A stretch of DNA of 64,000 bases, taken from Cannabis sativa (taxonomy: Eukaryota; Streptophyta; Magnoliopsida; Rosales; Cannabaceae). The notes under the pieces are model-generated. The model worked only from the letters and a program-made list of their open reading frames with translations. It made no database searches and was not told the DNA's origin. Position 1 is the first letter of the stretch; the number at the start of each line of letters is the position of its first letter. Both the position numbers and the translations under genes were made by a program. The stretch lies in the NCBI RefSeq assembly GCF_029168945.1, contig NC_083602.1, forward strand, positions 63,756,600 to 63,820,599, read 5' to 3'. Of this stretch, positions 23,355-33,317 are shown in pieces.

Positions 23355-23426
23355 GTCGTTGTAGTATAGTGGTAAGTATTCCCGCCTGTCACCCGGGTGA
23401 CCCGGGTTCGATCCCCGGCAACGGCG
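23355..23426 (+). tRNA. trnD-GUC: tRNA-Asp (anticodon GTC)
   Basis: This 72-nt sequence folds as a full cloverleaf: acceptor GTCGTTG/CAACGGC, D-arm GTAT/GTAT, anticodon loop CTGTCAC with GTC at 23388-23390, and T-arm CCGGG-TTCGATC-CCCGG. A-box-like (TAGTATAGTGG) and B-box (GGTTCGATCC) promoter elements are intact, there is no intron, CCA is not encoded, and T5 follows near 23432. It matches plant nuclear tRNA-Asp except that position 39 is C rather than G. This gives a C:C mismatch at the last anticodon-stem pair (23385:23393). Confidence 0.9.
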
Positions 23427-23708
23427 ATTAATTTTTAAATTAGTACTTTGTTCGTAGTACAATGTTGGTCGTAGGCCCACTATCTCTTTTTAATTGGGCT
23501 TGTCAGAACACAACAATGTTTTATTGCAATGACCAGAAACCCGTGAACCACATCCCCTATTCCTCAACAAAACAATGAAGTACTCAATGCCTTATAATGT
23601 TAACAAATGATTTGCAATATCATCCCAATTCTTTCAAAAAATTTTATTTATTGACTTTTTTTTTTTTGAATGAATCCCAAAATTATATATATATAATTTT
23701 TTTTTTCA
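23427..23708. other. Intergenic DNA downstream of the tRNA
   Basis: Short AT-rich stretch with a TATATATA run near 23685 and no gene. Confidence 0.4.
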
Positions 23709-24191
23709 GCTAAACCCTTTCAATTATACTATTCTACTTACACTTAACCCTTTAAGCTCAAATTTTGATGATAAAACCCTTCAAACTATTTATCTGTTTG
23801 CAAATTTAAGGTATCATCTACTTTTCACAACTAACTGTCAACATAGACTGCTTATGTGTACACTCTTATATACGTGTCACGTTTATATTAGTACACTTAA
23901 ATATTATTATTTAAAAAATATAAAAAAAATATTTTTAATTTATAATATTTTTTTTATTTTTTATTTTATAATTTTATTTAATTTTAAAATGAATTTTGAA
24001 AATAATTATATTCAGTGTACTAATATAAATGTGTCACGTGTACAAGAGTATACATATAAGCAGTCCATGGTGACGGGTAATTAGATGACAACTTAAATTT
24101 GCTAACGGTTTAGTAGTTTAGAGGGTTTTACCGTCAAAATTTGAGCTTAGATAATTAGATGTAAGAGAAACGATAGTTAAGAGGGTTTAGC
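23709..24191. repeat. Foldback (long inverted-repeat) MITE, ~483 bp
   Basis: The left arm begins GCTAAACCC (23709) and the right arm ends GGGTTTAGC (24191). The arms are near reverse complements for about 190 bp. Matching blocks include AAGCTCAAATTTTGA with TCAAAATTTGAGCTT, GCAAATTTAAG with CTTAAATTTGC, and TATTAGTACACT with AGTGTACTAATA. The centre is AT-rich. No coding capacity and no convincing target duplication. Confidence 0.75.
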
Positions 24192-24318
24192 CTCCAAAAA
24201 TTCTTTTAAAATTAATAATGACAGCACTATTTTTTTTTTTTGGGAGAAGTGATAGAATACGTTTTTTTTATAGAAAAATCAAATTTACTTTTTAATAAAA
24301 TTTAATTCAAATGTACTT

Positions 24319-25033
24319 AAATTTGAAAAAATATGCATGAAATACCTTAAATTTTTTTCCCTAATCTAATACATTTTAAAATTTAAAAAATATGACCACT
24401 TTACAATAAACCCAAAAATACCCCTCTCATTTTCAAACCTCAACTCTCTCTCTTCCTCTATCTCTCTCGGTTGTTCTCTCACCATCTCACCCTCACCAAC
24501 CCTCTTTTTTTTTTTTCGTCGGATGTGATTTGGGCAAAATCTGGATTTGGGGTTTGATTTCGTCAAGCCCGATGCAGCCCGATGCAGGCCCGATGCCGGT
24601 CCGATGGTAACACAAAAAATTGAGAAAGACAAAGGCCCGATAGTGGGCCCGATGGTGGGGCCGATGCATGTGTAAAAAAAATAGAATTTGATATGGCTCG
24701 ATGGGTCCGATGGGCCAGATGGTTGGCCCGATGGTTGGCCCGATGGAGCCCGATTGCGTGTGTAAAAAAATAGAATTTAATATGGCCCGATGGGTCCGAT
24801 GGGCACGATGGGCCCGATGGTGGGCCCGATAGTGGGCCCGATGGTTGGCCCGATAGTGGGCCCGATGGGGCCCGATGGTCTACAGTGTAGTGAAAGAGAG
24901 AAGAAAAGAGAGAGAGTAATGTAAATGGGGGTATTTTAGGAATATTATAAAATGTGTCATATCCCACAAATATCAAATATTATGAGTTTAAAGGAAAAAT
25001 TTCAAGAATATGTAAGCATAAAAAATCAAATTT
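24319..25033. mobile_element. Non-autonomous Mutator-like element with GC-rich core
   Basis: Inverted ends of about 110 bp can be aligned by eye: AAATTTGAAAAAATATGC at 24319 against AAATTTGATTTTTTATGC read inward from 25033, and ATATGACCACTTTACAAT against ATATGACACATTTTATAAT. Each leads to AAATACCCC at the inner edge. Long AT-rich inverted ends around a GC-rich core are usual for MULE-type elements. There is no transposase. The core is the CCGAT minisatellite listed separately, preceded by a CT-rich tract. Confidence 0.55.
24566..24880. repeat. GGCCCGATGG-type minisatellite, about 25 units
   Basis: CCCGAT words spaced by 9-11 bp (GGCCCGATGGTGG, GGCCCGATAGTGG, GGCCCGATGGTTGG) fill this stretch. 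They are arranged in two higher-order blocks of about 90 bp, each beginning GTGTGTAAAAAAATAGAATTT or its variant (24669 and 24758). GC content is far above the surroundings. Confidence 0.85.
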
Positions 25034-25627
25034 CCCTTTTTTTATGAGTATTGTAGCTAAATTATCCTCACACATTCGTATAACTAAGACATAATTTCAA
25101 ACATAATACATTTGTGTTCTTTAGAGAGAGATGTGTAGGTTTGTGGAAAAGTTAGGGCAAAATTTTCATTAGATAATAATGAAGATTATCGTGAAGTAAT
25201 AGGGATAAAATTAGTAGAATTATTAAAAAGAAAAGAAATAAACATAATAAATTTTGAAATAGAAAATAAATTAAAAGCATTAAGTTAAAAGAATATGTAA
25301 TGTAATTTTATTTGGTGGCAGGAGCGGAGCCACACCCATGACATGACGAGAGTGGTTATGGCCCTCCAACATTTATGTATCTCCATATTATATATACATA
25401 TGTAAAATAAAAATGAAATTATAATAGAACAAACTCTATTACTAATTTAAAGATTTTTTACCCTATTGTATAGAGAATTTTTTTAAACCAATTATGAAGT
25501 AGTAATTTTAAGTTTCACTGTAATACAATAAATCCAATTGTAGGAAATTATTTATTTATTTTATTATTTTAATGAATTTTTATTTTACTTTTTTTTTTTT
25601 GAAGTTCTTTTTTAAAAAATAAATTGT
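25034..25627. other. Intergenic AT-rich sequence
   Basis: No gene. One short GC-richer stretch (GGAGCGGAGCCACACCC at about 25322) resembles sequence often found at edges of old plant transposons, but nothing more can be supported. Confidence 0.35.
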
Positions 25628-25956
25628 CACTACAAAAAAAAAATGTTATTTTTAGAGATAATTTTTTAGTCACAATAAAAAAAAAATTGTGACTAAATAT
25701 GATTTTTAGTTACAATAAAATATTACTTTCGACTAAACATATTATTAGACACAAATTGTTACTAATTTAATTTTAGTAACAACAAGTATTGTGACTAAAA
25801 ACACATTTAGTCACAATAAATTGTAATTTTTGTGACTAATACTTATAGCCACGAATTTTTTAGTCATAACGTAAGAATGATAATTTATAATTAGTCGCAA
25901 CTTTTTCACTTTTAGTCACAAATTTATTGTGACTAAAAGTAAAATTTCTTTTAGTG
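25628..25956. mobile_element. CACTA-type MITE, 329 bp
   Basis: It starts CACTACAAAAAAAA and ends TTTCTTTTAGTG, the CACTA-superfamily inverted ends. The 3-bp duplications TGT (25625-25627 and 25957-25959) match. The interior repeats TAGTCACAAT and ATTGTGACTA in both orientations, so the element can fold on itself. It has no coding capacity. Confidence 0.85.
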
Positions 25957-26203
25957 TGTTAGAGCAGAGAGAAGATGAAAAAAAAGAAAACAATTCTTAA
26001 ATGTGTGCTTGTACAATTTTTTTCTCATATTTTTCTTTTAAATTTAAACATTTAAATCTAAAAAAATATGTAATTAGTTTTTTGAAAATAAAAAATAGAT
26101 TATTTTATAAACACCCAAAAATAACAAAAAGTTATATGTTTACATATCTACAATTATTTTTATATTTTTACAGATGTTAATTTTCTTTTTTTAAATACGG
26201 AGT

Positions 26204-26850
26204 GTTGTTGTGTTCGTCCAATCCAATCTGCACTATTTTGCTCATAGTGCACCCGATTCGCACTAAGTGCGGATTTCATATTTTGGATCCAATCCAATTC
26301 ACACAATAGCTCAAATTCAATCCAATCCAATCTGTAAAAATGCAGATTAGATCGGTTATTTTGGATTGGTTACTTTTCAATATTAAATTATTTAATATTT
26401 ATAAAAAAATATTTTTTTTTAAATAACTATATTGTTATTTTATGTCTCTAACAAAAAATTAAAATAAATAAAATAAAAAATAACAAGTTCAAAGGAAAAA
26501 AATTGTATGTATAAAAAATATTTAATTTTATTTTAAATTATATGTAGAAAAAAATTATATATAAGAATGGAATATACATTTAATATATTAAGTTTTAAAA
26601 TATATGCGTATTATATGTATTAGATTTTTCAATTATCATTTTCTTTACATTAAAATTTTAATTGTACATATAATTTTTTAAATTTTTTTTCAAATATGTG
26701 TGGATTGGATTTACATATCAATCAACATCCAATCCGCACAAGTGCAGATTTTAAATTTTCTAATCCAATCAAATACGTACAAGTGCAAATATTCTTACTT
26801 TACGGATTGGATTAGATCGGTTATTTTATGAATACTCTTAGTTTCAAGAG
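26204..26850. repeat. Degenerate GGATTGGAT-rich element, possibly hAT-like MITE
   Basis: Words such as CCAATCCAATC, GTGCGGAT, GCAGATT and GGATTGGATTAGATCGGTT are concentrated at both ends in partly inverted arrangement around an AT-rich middle. This composition is common in hAT-related plant MITEs, but I could not define ends or an 8-bp duplication. Confidence 0.4.
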
Positions 26851-27625
26851 AAAAACAACTTGAAAACAATGTTTCTTTCTGGAAACAAAACAAGGAAAAA
26901 TCTGTACAACCAACAAAATTTATAAAATGTAAAATATATACAAAGTCTGATATTAAGTATATTGTATAAATTTTTAAATAAAAATGTGTTTATAACTTTT
27001 ATTTTTACGTTATAGTTTTTTTAAGTAAAAATAGTGAAAATAATATAATAGAAAATGAGAGAGAAAATGATGAGATAAATGAAGTAAATTTTAATAAAAG
27101 AAAGTACAAAATAGACTATGATTAAAAAAAATTGTTTATATAGATTTTTAAAGTAATTTATTTTATTTTCGAAATTTTCAACCCTGTGTTTTATAAAAAT
27201 TATCAATTGGATCTTTTTAAATGACAACTAAAACTATATGTTTTCAAAATGGATGATTATAATATCTTCGGCTCAATTTTAGTTAAACATATAAAAATAC
27301 ATTAAGGTGGAGGCTATTTTATTTTTTTTGCCTGTATTTGTACTAAAATTGGCTTCAAATATATTAAATAAAAGTATGACCAAATTTTGGCTCAAGGTAT
27401 TATTATATTTCATTTAAAAAAAATAGAGGGTCATCATTGTTGTTGTCTCTATTTTTGTCAAATAAGGACAAATGATGGTGCACCCACTAGGTATCAAAAC
27501 TCCTAATAAAGTTGATGTAATATGTTAGGAAGTCTTTTCAATAAAGTTGTAGAGACAAGACAAGACAAGCGCGTATACAAGCAATTAATGTTTTATTTAT
27601 GTTTATCAATGTATTTTCTTCTATC
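26851..27625. other. Intergenic AT-rich sequence
   Basis: No gene or convincing repeat. A segment at about 26930-27220 resembles 35790-36030 (shared words AGTTTTT-TTAAGT-AAAATAGT and GAAATTTTCAA / TGTTTTATAAAAATTAT), so both may belong to one dispersed repeat. Confidence 0.45.
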
Positions 27626-27670
27626 TTTTTTTTTTTTTTTGAAATGAAAACGTTGATTGAAATCATAAGA

Positions 27671-28250
27671 TTAGACCTCACGGTCATTACACAGGATAGT
27701 GCTAGGTATAGCAGAGGGTTCTACAATACTTGAGATATTATGAGCATAAGCCCATCTAGCGACATTGTGAGCCGCAAAGTTACAACTTCTAGAAATAAAA
27801 GAAAAATTACAAGATAAAAACTTCTTAGAGAGTTGATTACAGGCAAACAAATAGTTAATAATGTTCCAATTGGACTGGACACCTTTAATCACATTTATAA
27901 CAACTTCTGAACCACTCTCAACAAGGATAAAATCACGCTTCCTGTAAGCAGCAGTTTCCAAAGCAAGCTGACACGCTGCTGCCTCGCCAATCAAAGGATT
28001 TGTGAAGTTGAGGAAGTTGGCCGCACCCCACAAAACTGTCCCCAAATGATCTCTAGCCAAAGCAACTATGCACATGGACTCACCACCAACCTTAACATCA
28101 CAGTTAATTTTGATCAAAGCAAGTAGGCAGCATAATTTGTAAAACAATTAGAGATAGAGTCAATAGCAGTTTTAATGTTACTCGGAGAATAGTTATGAAC
28201 TTTATCATTTTGGGTTCTCCATATAGTATCCACAACGATCGAGGCATAAA
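27671..28250 (-). pseudogene. LINE 2 RNase H-like domain (RVT_3 type)
   Basis: The minus-strand translation has a WRTQNDKVHNYSP linker just inside the LTR junction, then INCDVKV...ALARDHLGTVLWGA, NPLIGEAAACQLALETA, DFILVESGSEVVINVI and CNFAAHNVARWA. These correspond to the D-E-D-D style blocks of the plant LINE RNase H domain: first Asp in NCDV, Glu in GEAAA, the usual Asp in the third block replaced within VESGSE, and last-block AHNVARWA. The third-acid change and the missing upstream domains argue against activity. Plant LINEs use this domain to degrade RNA in the hybrid. Confidence 0.7.
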
Positions 28251-28255
28251 GAAAC

Positions 28256-30149
28256 TGTTGGGAATTATTTTACCAGGATCTTAGATCTACTCATAAGTAT
28301 GTTGTTTAACACCCTAAATATGAACTTTCTAAAACGATAAAATAAACACATATAAAGTTAAGAAAACCTTACATTGATGCAGCGGAATTAATGTCTCCTT
28401 CCACTCAGATCTCTAACCCTTGTATCAGTTCTGTCGCAGAGTATTATCAAGATTTGAGCCCGAATGTCCTTCTCTTTGTGTGTGATCCTTCACAGTCTTC
28501 CAATCTATGATTGAGTTACCACTTGCTGTGTGTGGGCACTTACTCTATCACTAAGGTTCGAAATTTATGAAGAAGAAAAGAGAGAGAGTGATTTCGGCCA
28601 AAGAAGAGAAAGGGAAGGCTCAGTTTTTCTGAAGAGAGAATTTTCTGACAGAAAAGCTTATGAAAACTTCTTGAAAAACTTATGATTTTACTGAGCCATC
28701 ACTTTCTATTTATAGGCAACTACTAGGTTTAGGTTAGGAATTATTTGGCATAAAAATAATGAAAATATCAATTTGAAAATCTACTTTAAGTGGCCGGCCA
28801 TGGTGTGTGTAATGGGCCCCACTTGGTTTTGCAGTTTTCACAAATTTTATTTCTATTTTCTCAAAAACACCAATTTTCCAATTCTAACCATTTAAATGCC
28901 AAAACTAATTATTTAATAACTAAAATAGATTATTAAATAATATTGTCATTTAATTTAATTATTAACTATACATATAAAGTCTATTAATAAATAAATAAAC
29001 CTAGAATCTCTTTTCTTTACAATTTCGCCCCTGCTTAGTGAAAATTCAGAAATTAGACATAGTCTAACTTTAGAATTATAATTGATTAATCACAAATCAA
29101 TTATTGAGTCTTACAAGCAGTATGTTCTCAACTAGAATGGGGACCATGGATCTATATGCTGAGCTTCCAATAAGTGAACCGAATTTACTAAGTAAATTCC
29201 TACTTATTAATTTTTCGTTGAATCCACTCTTAGAACTTAGAATTGCACTCTCAGACTTATATAGAGCATATTATATGTTCCACGATATAGATATGCTATC
29301 TCATTTAACCATTGTTATAATCTTATTGTGATCAAAGATCCTCTATATAGATGATTTACATCGAGATGGGATAATTTTACCGTTCTCACCCCTCAATGTA
29401 TTTTGCCTCTTAAAACACTTAGCTACCTGTAAATGATATTTAGTGATCTAAGTATTAGTCACTTAAACAAGAGCTCATCCATTTACTTCTATTTGCTAAG
29501 CTCGAAGGGAATCATCACTTGACTTCTATACACCAGTAGAAGCTATAGATTCCATATTTATGTTCAGCACTCCCACTCAATCATACTATCATGTTCCCAA
29601 AATATACGTATCACCCTGACCCAAAAGTAGGCTTAACTAATAAATCAAAGAACATGAATAGTACTCCTGAGTTGAGCCTAAGCATATCAGGATTTAGATT
29701 CTTTTAATCTTAAGATCAACTACTGATATTGACTTTGAAAGATATAACGGTAAGTTTATAATATCTTAACTAAGTTGCAATATCGGTCCAGTCCAATATA
29801 CTCCATACATTCGAAACTAGTATACTAATGTCCTGGAAAGAACATAACACTTACTCCAAGTGTAAGTACACATCATCGCTGATTATCACATTAGTGTAAA
29901 TCCAAAATACTGATGAAACAGGGACTTAGTCTTTTGATTCATATGATCACAATCACATTCCACTGTGTTGACGATACTGTAATTGTGAATAAACATATGA
30001 TCTGTATTTAACTGATTTTGTGTGTAAATGTAATAAACATATTAAACTATTAGCATGAAAAATTAATCCAAACATAAATCACTTCAAATTTCTTATATTG
30101 ATAACTAATCAGATTGTAAAGAGTTTTATTTAGGGCATAAAACCCAACA
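28256..30149 (-). mobile_element. Solo LTR no. 3 of the copia family
   Basis: 1894 bp from TGTTGGGAATTATTTTACC to GCATAAAACCCAACA, flanked by perfect GAAAC duplications (28251-28255 and 30150-30154). It sits between the zf-RVT and RNase H regions of LINE 2. Confidence 0.9.
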
Positions 30150-30154
30150 GAAAC

Positions 30155-30715
30155 AGCTTGTCCGTATCCACCCTTTCGTCTTTAGGTTCCAAATAAATGT
30201 TACCCAATCCCAGACCCTGCCCCCAAAGTCGGGGACAGGAAAGATTCCCCACAGGGAAGCTCTCCACAGATGGTACGCAAAATCACAATGAAGGAACAAG
30301 TGCTCCATATATTCCTCATCTGCCCCACAAAGGGGACACGATAGCTTGTCAATGTTGATTCTTTTCACCAGGAGTCCCCTAATGGGGAGGGCATTTGACA
30401 AGATGCTCCACCACATGACCTTATGCCGCTCCAGGATTTTGGAGCTCCAGAGTTTATTCCAAAGTCCTGGCGCAACGACATAGTCAGGAGCTCTTCCCAA
30501 AGCCTGAACCAGGTAAGCCGATTTAGTTGAGAAGAGCCCATTTTGCTCCTTTTTCCATACCCACATGTCTCCTCCTACTCCACCAGGTTTACCTCCTTTG
30601 ATTATGTCGCGCACAGTTCCTGAATCAAAATGAGTCTGGAGTTTAGGAATATCCCACTCCCCATCCTCCGTAAGAAGCTCGGCGACCTTCGTCACACTTC
30701 CAGAGGTCACAGGTA
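30155..30715 (-). pseudogene. LINE 2 ORF2 fragment: zf-RVT domain
   Basis: The minus-strand translation begins near TSGSVTKVAELLTEDGEWD and contains GGDMWVWKKEQNGLFSTKSAY, KLWSSKILERHKVMWWSIL and CPLCGADEEYMEHLFLHCDFAYHLW. The last is the Cys-His cluster of the reverse-transcriptase zinc-binding domain. The frame stays open across this part but ends at the LTR junction. It is the continuation of the RNase H piece on the other side of the solo LTR. Similarity stops at about 30715, taken as the 5' truncation point. Confidence 0.75.
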
Positions 30716-31305
30716 AAGGGGCTCTTATCTTTCTCTCTCAATGATGTTAAGCCAAAATACTTGTCAAATTTTAGAGAGAGAACTTCATTTTCTCTATCTT
30801 TGACTCGTGAATTAAGGCTCATCAACGTCCGTAAAGTCTATAGTCTCTTTCCTTTTCCAGCTCTAAATCTTCATTCATTTAATTAGTTATTGAATATATC
30901 AATCAACAATTGTCATTTAACAAAAATAGATAAACAGATTGATAACTTTTGTAAAATAGAAAACTTAAAATAATATTGACAATTTTTATATTTTAATTCA
31001 TATTTAAAATTAAAAAATAAAATAATTTTACTACACAATTTTTAAAAATATTTATCACTTTTTTAATTAAAATATAAATAAACTATTAATATTTGTTGCA
31101 CAAACACATTCAAAATTTTACTATTATCATTTTACAAAAACTTTGAATCAAAATTATTTTTATCTCCCCTTACAAAAAAAATATTTTTATCTTCCTGCAA
31201 ATAAAAAAAAAAAAGATTATCATAAAAAATTATATATAAAAAAATATACATACATAAGTCAAATACCTACACTACTGTAAGCACGTAAAAGTAACAAATA
31301 AAAGA
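30716..31305. other. Intergenic AT-rich sequence
   Basis: No gene recognised. It starts with CT-rich sequence just past the LINE truncation point and then becomes strongly AT-rich. Confidence 0.4.
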
Positions 31306-31343
31306 ATATATATATATATTTATATATATATATATATATATAA
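31306..31343. repeat. AT dinucleotide microsatellite
   Basis: About 19 TA/AT units with one interruption. Confidence 0.9.
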
Positions 31344-31345
31344 TG

Positions 31346-32250
31346 GGTGTAGTTTTTTTGGCCAATAAAAATAAAGTCAAATAGAGGTAATTACATGGTA
31401 TGATAGTGTGTATGTACACTTGTGATTTTTTTTTTTTTGGTTAAAGAAAAACAGTTGCTTTGTAAAAAAATTGTTAAAAATAAATAGAAAAGAGGGCTAC
31501 TTTATATATGTCGTGTGTATGCATACATTAATGGACTTATTTTTTTTTTTCGGGTTTAAGTTAATCGGCTTTGTTATTGAAAAAAATATGCTTAAAGGAA
31601 AAACACATATAATTTTTTTTTTTTAAAAAAAAGTAGAATGTGTCATAAAAATATATTATATTTATTAGAATGTGTTAGTATGTGCAAGTAAATATACTTT
31701 TTTGTAAAAAATAAAATAAATAAACATGCATATTTTTTAATTATAGAAATAATAAAATTAAATTTAGAAAATAATTTGATACAATAAGATCCATAGTATT
31801 ATTGTGCACCCAAGCTTTTTCTAGCCATTAGATGTATGATCAAAGGCTCTAAAAGTCTCCTCACCCATAGGATAATAATGGAGTCTCCTACCATAGTCAT
31901 GGGGTAGTTTTTTTTTGGCCAATCACATTAAATTCAAATAGAAATTACATGGTTGGTATGGTAGTGTGTGCGTACACATGTGATGTTTTTTTTATTGGTT
32001 TAAAAAAAGCATCTACTTTATAAAAAAAATTATTAAAAAAAAGGAAAGAAATATATGTGGTGTGTATGTATACATGAATAGAGTTATTTTTGTTGGGCTT
32101 TAAGTTAATGGGCTTTGTTATTTTATTATTTTTATTATGAAAAAAAAAATATGTTTAAATAAAACACATATAATTTTTTTAAAAAATATATATTAGAATG
32201 TGTCATAAAAATTATATTATGTTCATAAAAATATGTTAGGAGGTGTAATT
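31346..32250 (+). repeat. Diverged tandem duplication, ~555-bp period
   Basis: Copy A (31346 to about 31695) and copy B (31901 to about 32245) share the same order of landmarks: GTAGTTTTTTTGGCCAAT, TTACATGGT, ATAGTGTGTATGTACAC or its variant, TGTGTATGCATACAT or variant, TTAAGTTAATCGGCTTTG or variant, AAACACATATAATTTTTTT and AGAATGTGTCATAAAAAT. Between them (about 31785-31900) lies a segment related to the foldback arms at 36370-36660 (ATCAAAGG, TCTCCTACCATAGTCATGGG). Confidence 0.7.
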
Positions 32251-33307
32251 TATGGCATTTATCTAAATTAAAATTTGTGTATAAATAAGAAAATGTGTAT
32301 GAATCATAGTTGTATAGATAGTACATTTAAAGAGAGCTTCAAAAATAAACTTAATCTTGTAGAAGAAAGGAAGTTGTCTAGCATGAATAAAATTGACTTG
32401 TAAGTTTCTCTTTTGATGAGGAATCCTCTTGTGGATGTAATTGGCTCAGTTCGATTAATAGAAATTTTCTTTCTTCATAAAAAATTAAAGATAATTATGG
32501 TAGAAATATACCTACAAAATATATTGTTTCAATTAATTCTAACTACCTGCAACTCTTCTAATATCAATTCTCTGCCTATAACATACCTACAAAATATATT
32601 ATTACAATTAAGTTCATACCTCATTGCTAATATTCCATGCTTTTATGAGGTAAATTAAGTTCCAAACCTTCTCATCTTTGGGGAATTTACTGACTTTCAA
32701 GAACACTACGCGTGCAAATGAGGAAGTAATAAATATTTCACCCTGCAATTAAAACGGGGAAAAGATTACGAAATTAGATATTAAAGACAAACTATTTTGA
32801 GTAAGGACTAATAAGCAAAAACCCATATTCCATTTATTATTATTTTTTGAAGAAAAAAAAAAGAACCTGTTAGATTTAATGCTTAGCGATTAGAACTTTT
32901 TGCGATTGGCTTCTTGATTTTGTGGAATTGCTGGTAACAACACAACTTCTAATCATGAGGGAAGCTCAATTTTAGGGATGCTCTTTCACTCAGTCGCATT
33001 ACGCATTTGTTATTGTTTGGAAAATCGCAATATTATTGGAGAAGAAAAGTCTAGGCCAGAGAAATCTCGATTGGGAAATAGCGACAAAAAACCTAAATCG
33101 TTCTTGCAAGGAAAGCTCGTAATTGATTTTATTTGGGTGGCTTCAATTTGAATTGATCGTTCTCATCTCTTGCATAAACCATTCAAACTCAATGACAAAG
33201 TAAATTCTTCTCACCTGAATTGATAGCATAGGAGTATTGATGTAATGGTGGAACATGGAGAAGAATCGCAATATTACATACCGACTAAAATTAATAAATT
33301 ATAAATT
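32251..33307. other. Intergenic sequence, no gene recognised
   Basis: CCTACAAAATATATT occurs twice (about 32511 and 32586), a local duplication. The section 32870-33290 is less AT-rich and looks more like unique or old exonic sequence, but no reading frame or splice structure could be supported. Confidence 0.4.
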
Positions 33308-33317
33308 ATAGTTTTTT

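Larger units (their letters stand above)
27626..30715 (-). mobile_element. LINE 2: 5'-truncated L1-type element (-), split by a solo LTR
   Basis: Only the 3' part of ORF2 remains: zf-RVT (30715-30150) and an RNase H-like domain (28250-27671). A poly(A) follows, seen as about T15 at 27626-27640. The upstream part of ORF2 and all of ORF1 are missing, as is common after incomplete target-primed reverse transcription. The solo LTR at 28256-30149 lies between the two domains with a GAAAC duplication. Confidence 0.75.

Noticed and set aside
23709..24191. A target duplication for the foldback MITE
   Set aside because: Flanking bases (CA before, CT after, then AT-rich runs) do not give a convincing direct repeat.
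24563..24976. Frames with repeated HRANHRA/SGPLSGP-like residues
   Set aside because: Direct translation of the CCGAT minisatellite; low complexity and no start context or domain.
30643..30825. Minus-strand 60-codon frame MMSLNSRVKDREN...
   Set aside because: It runs across the LINE 2 truncation point in a different frame from zf-RVT and matches nothing I recognise.
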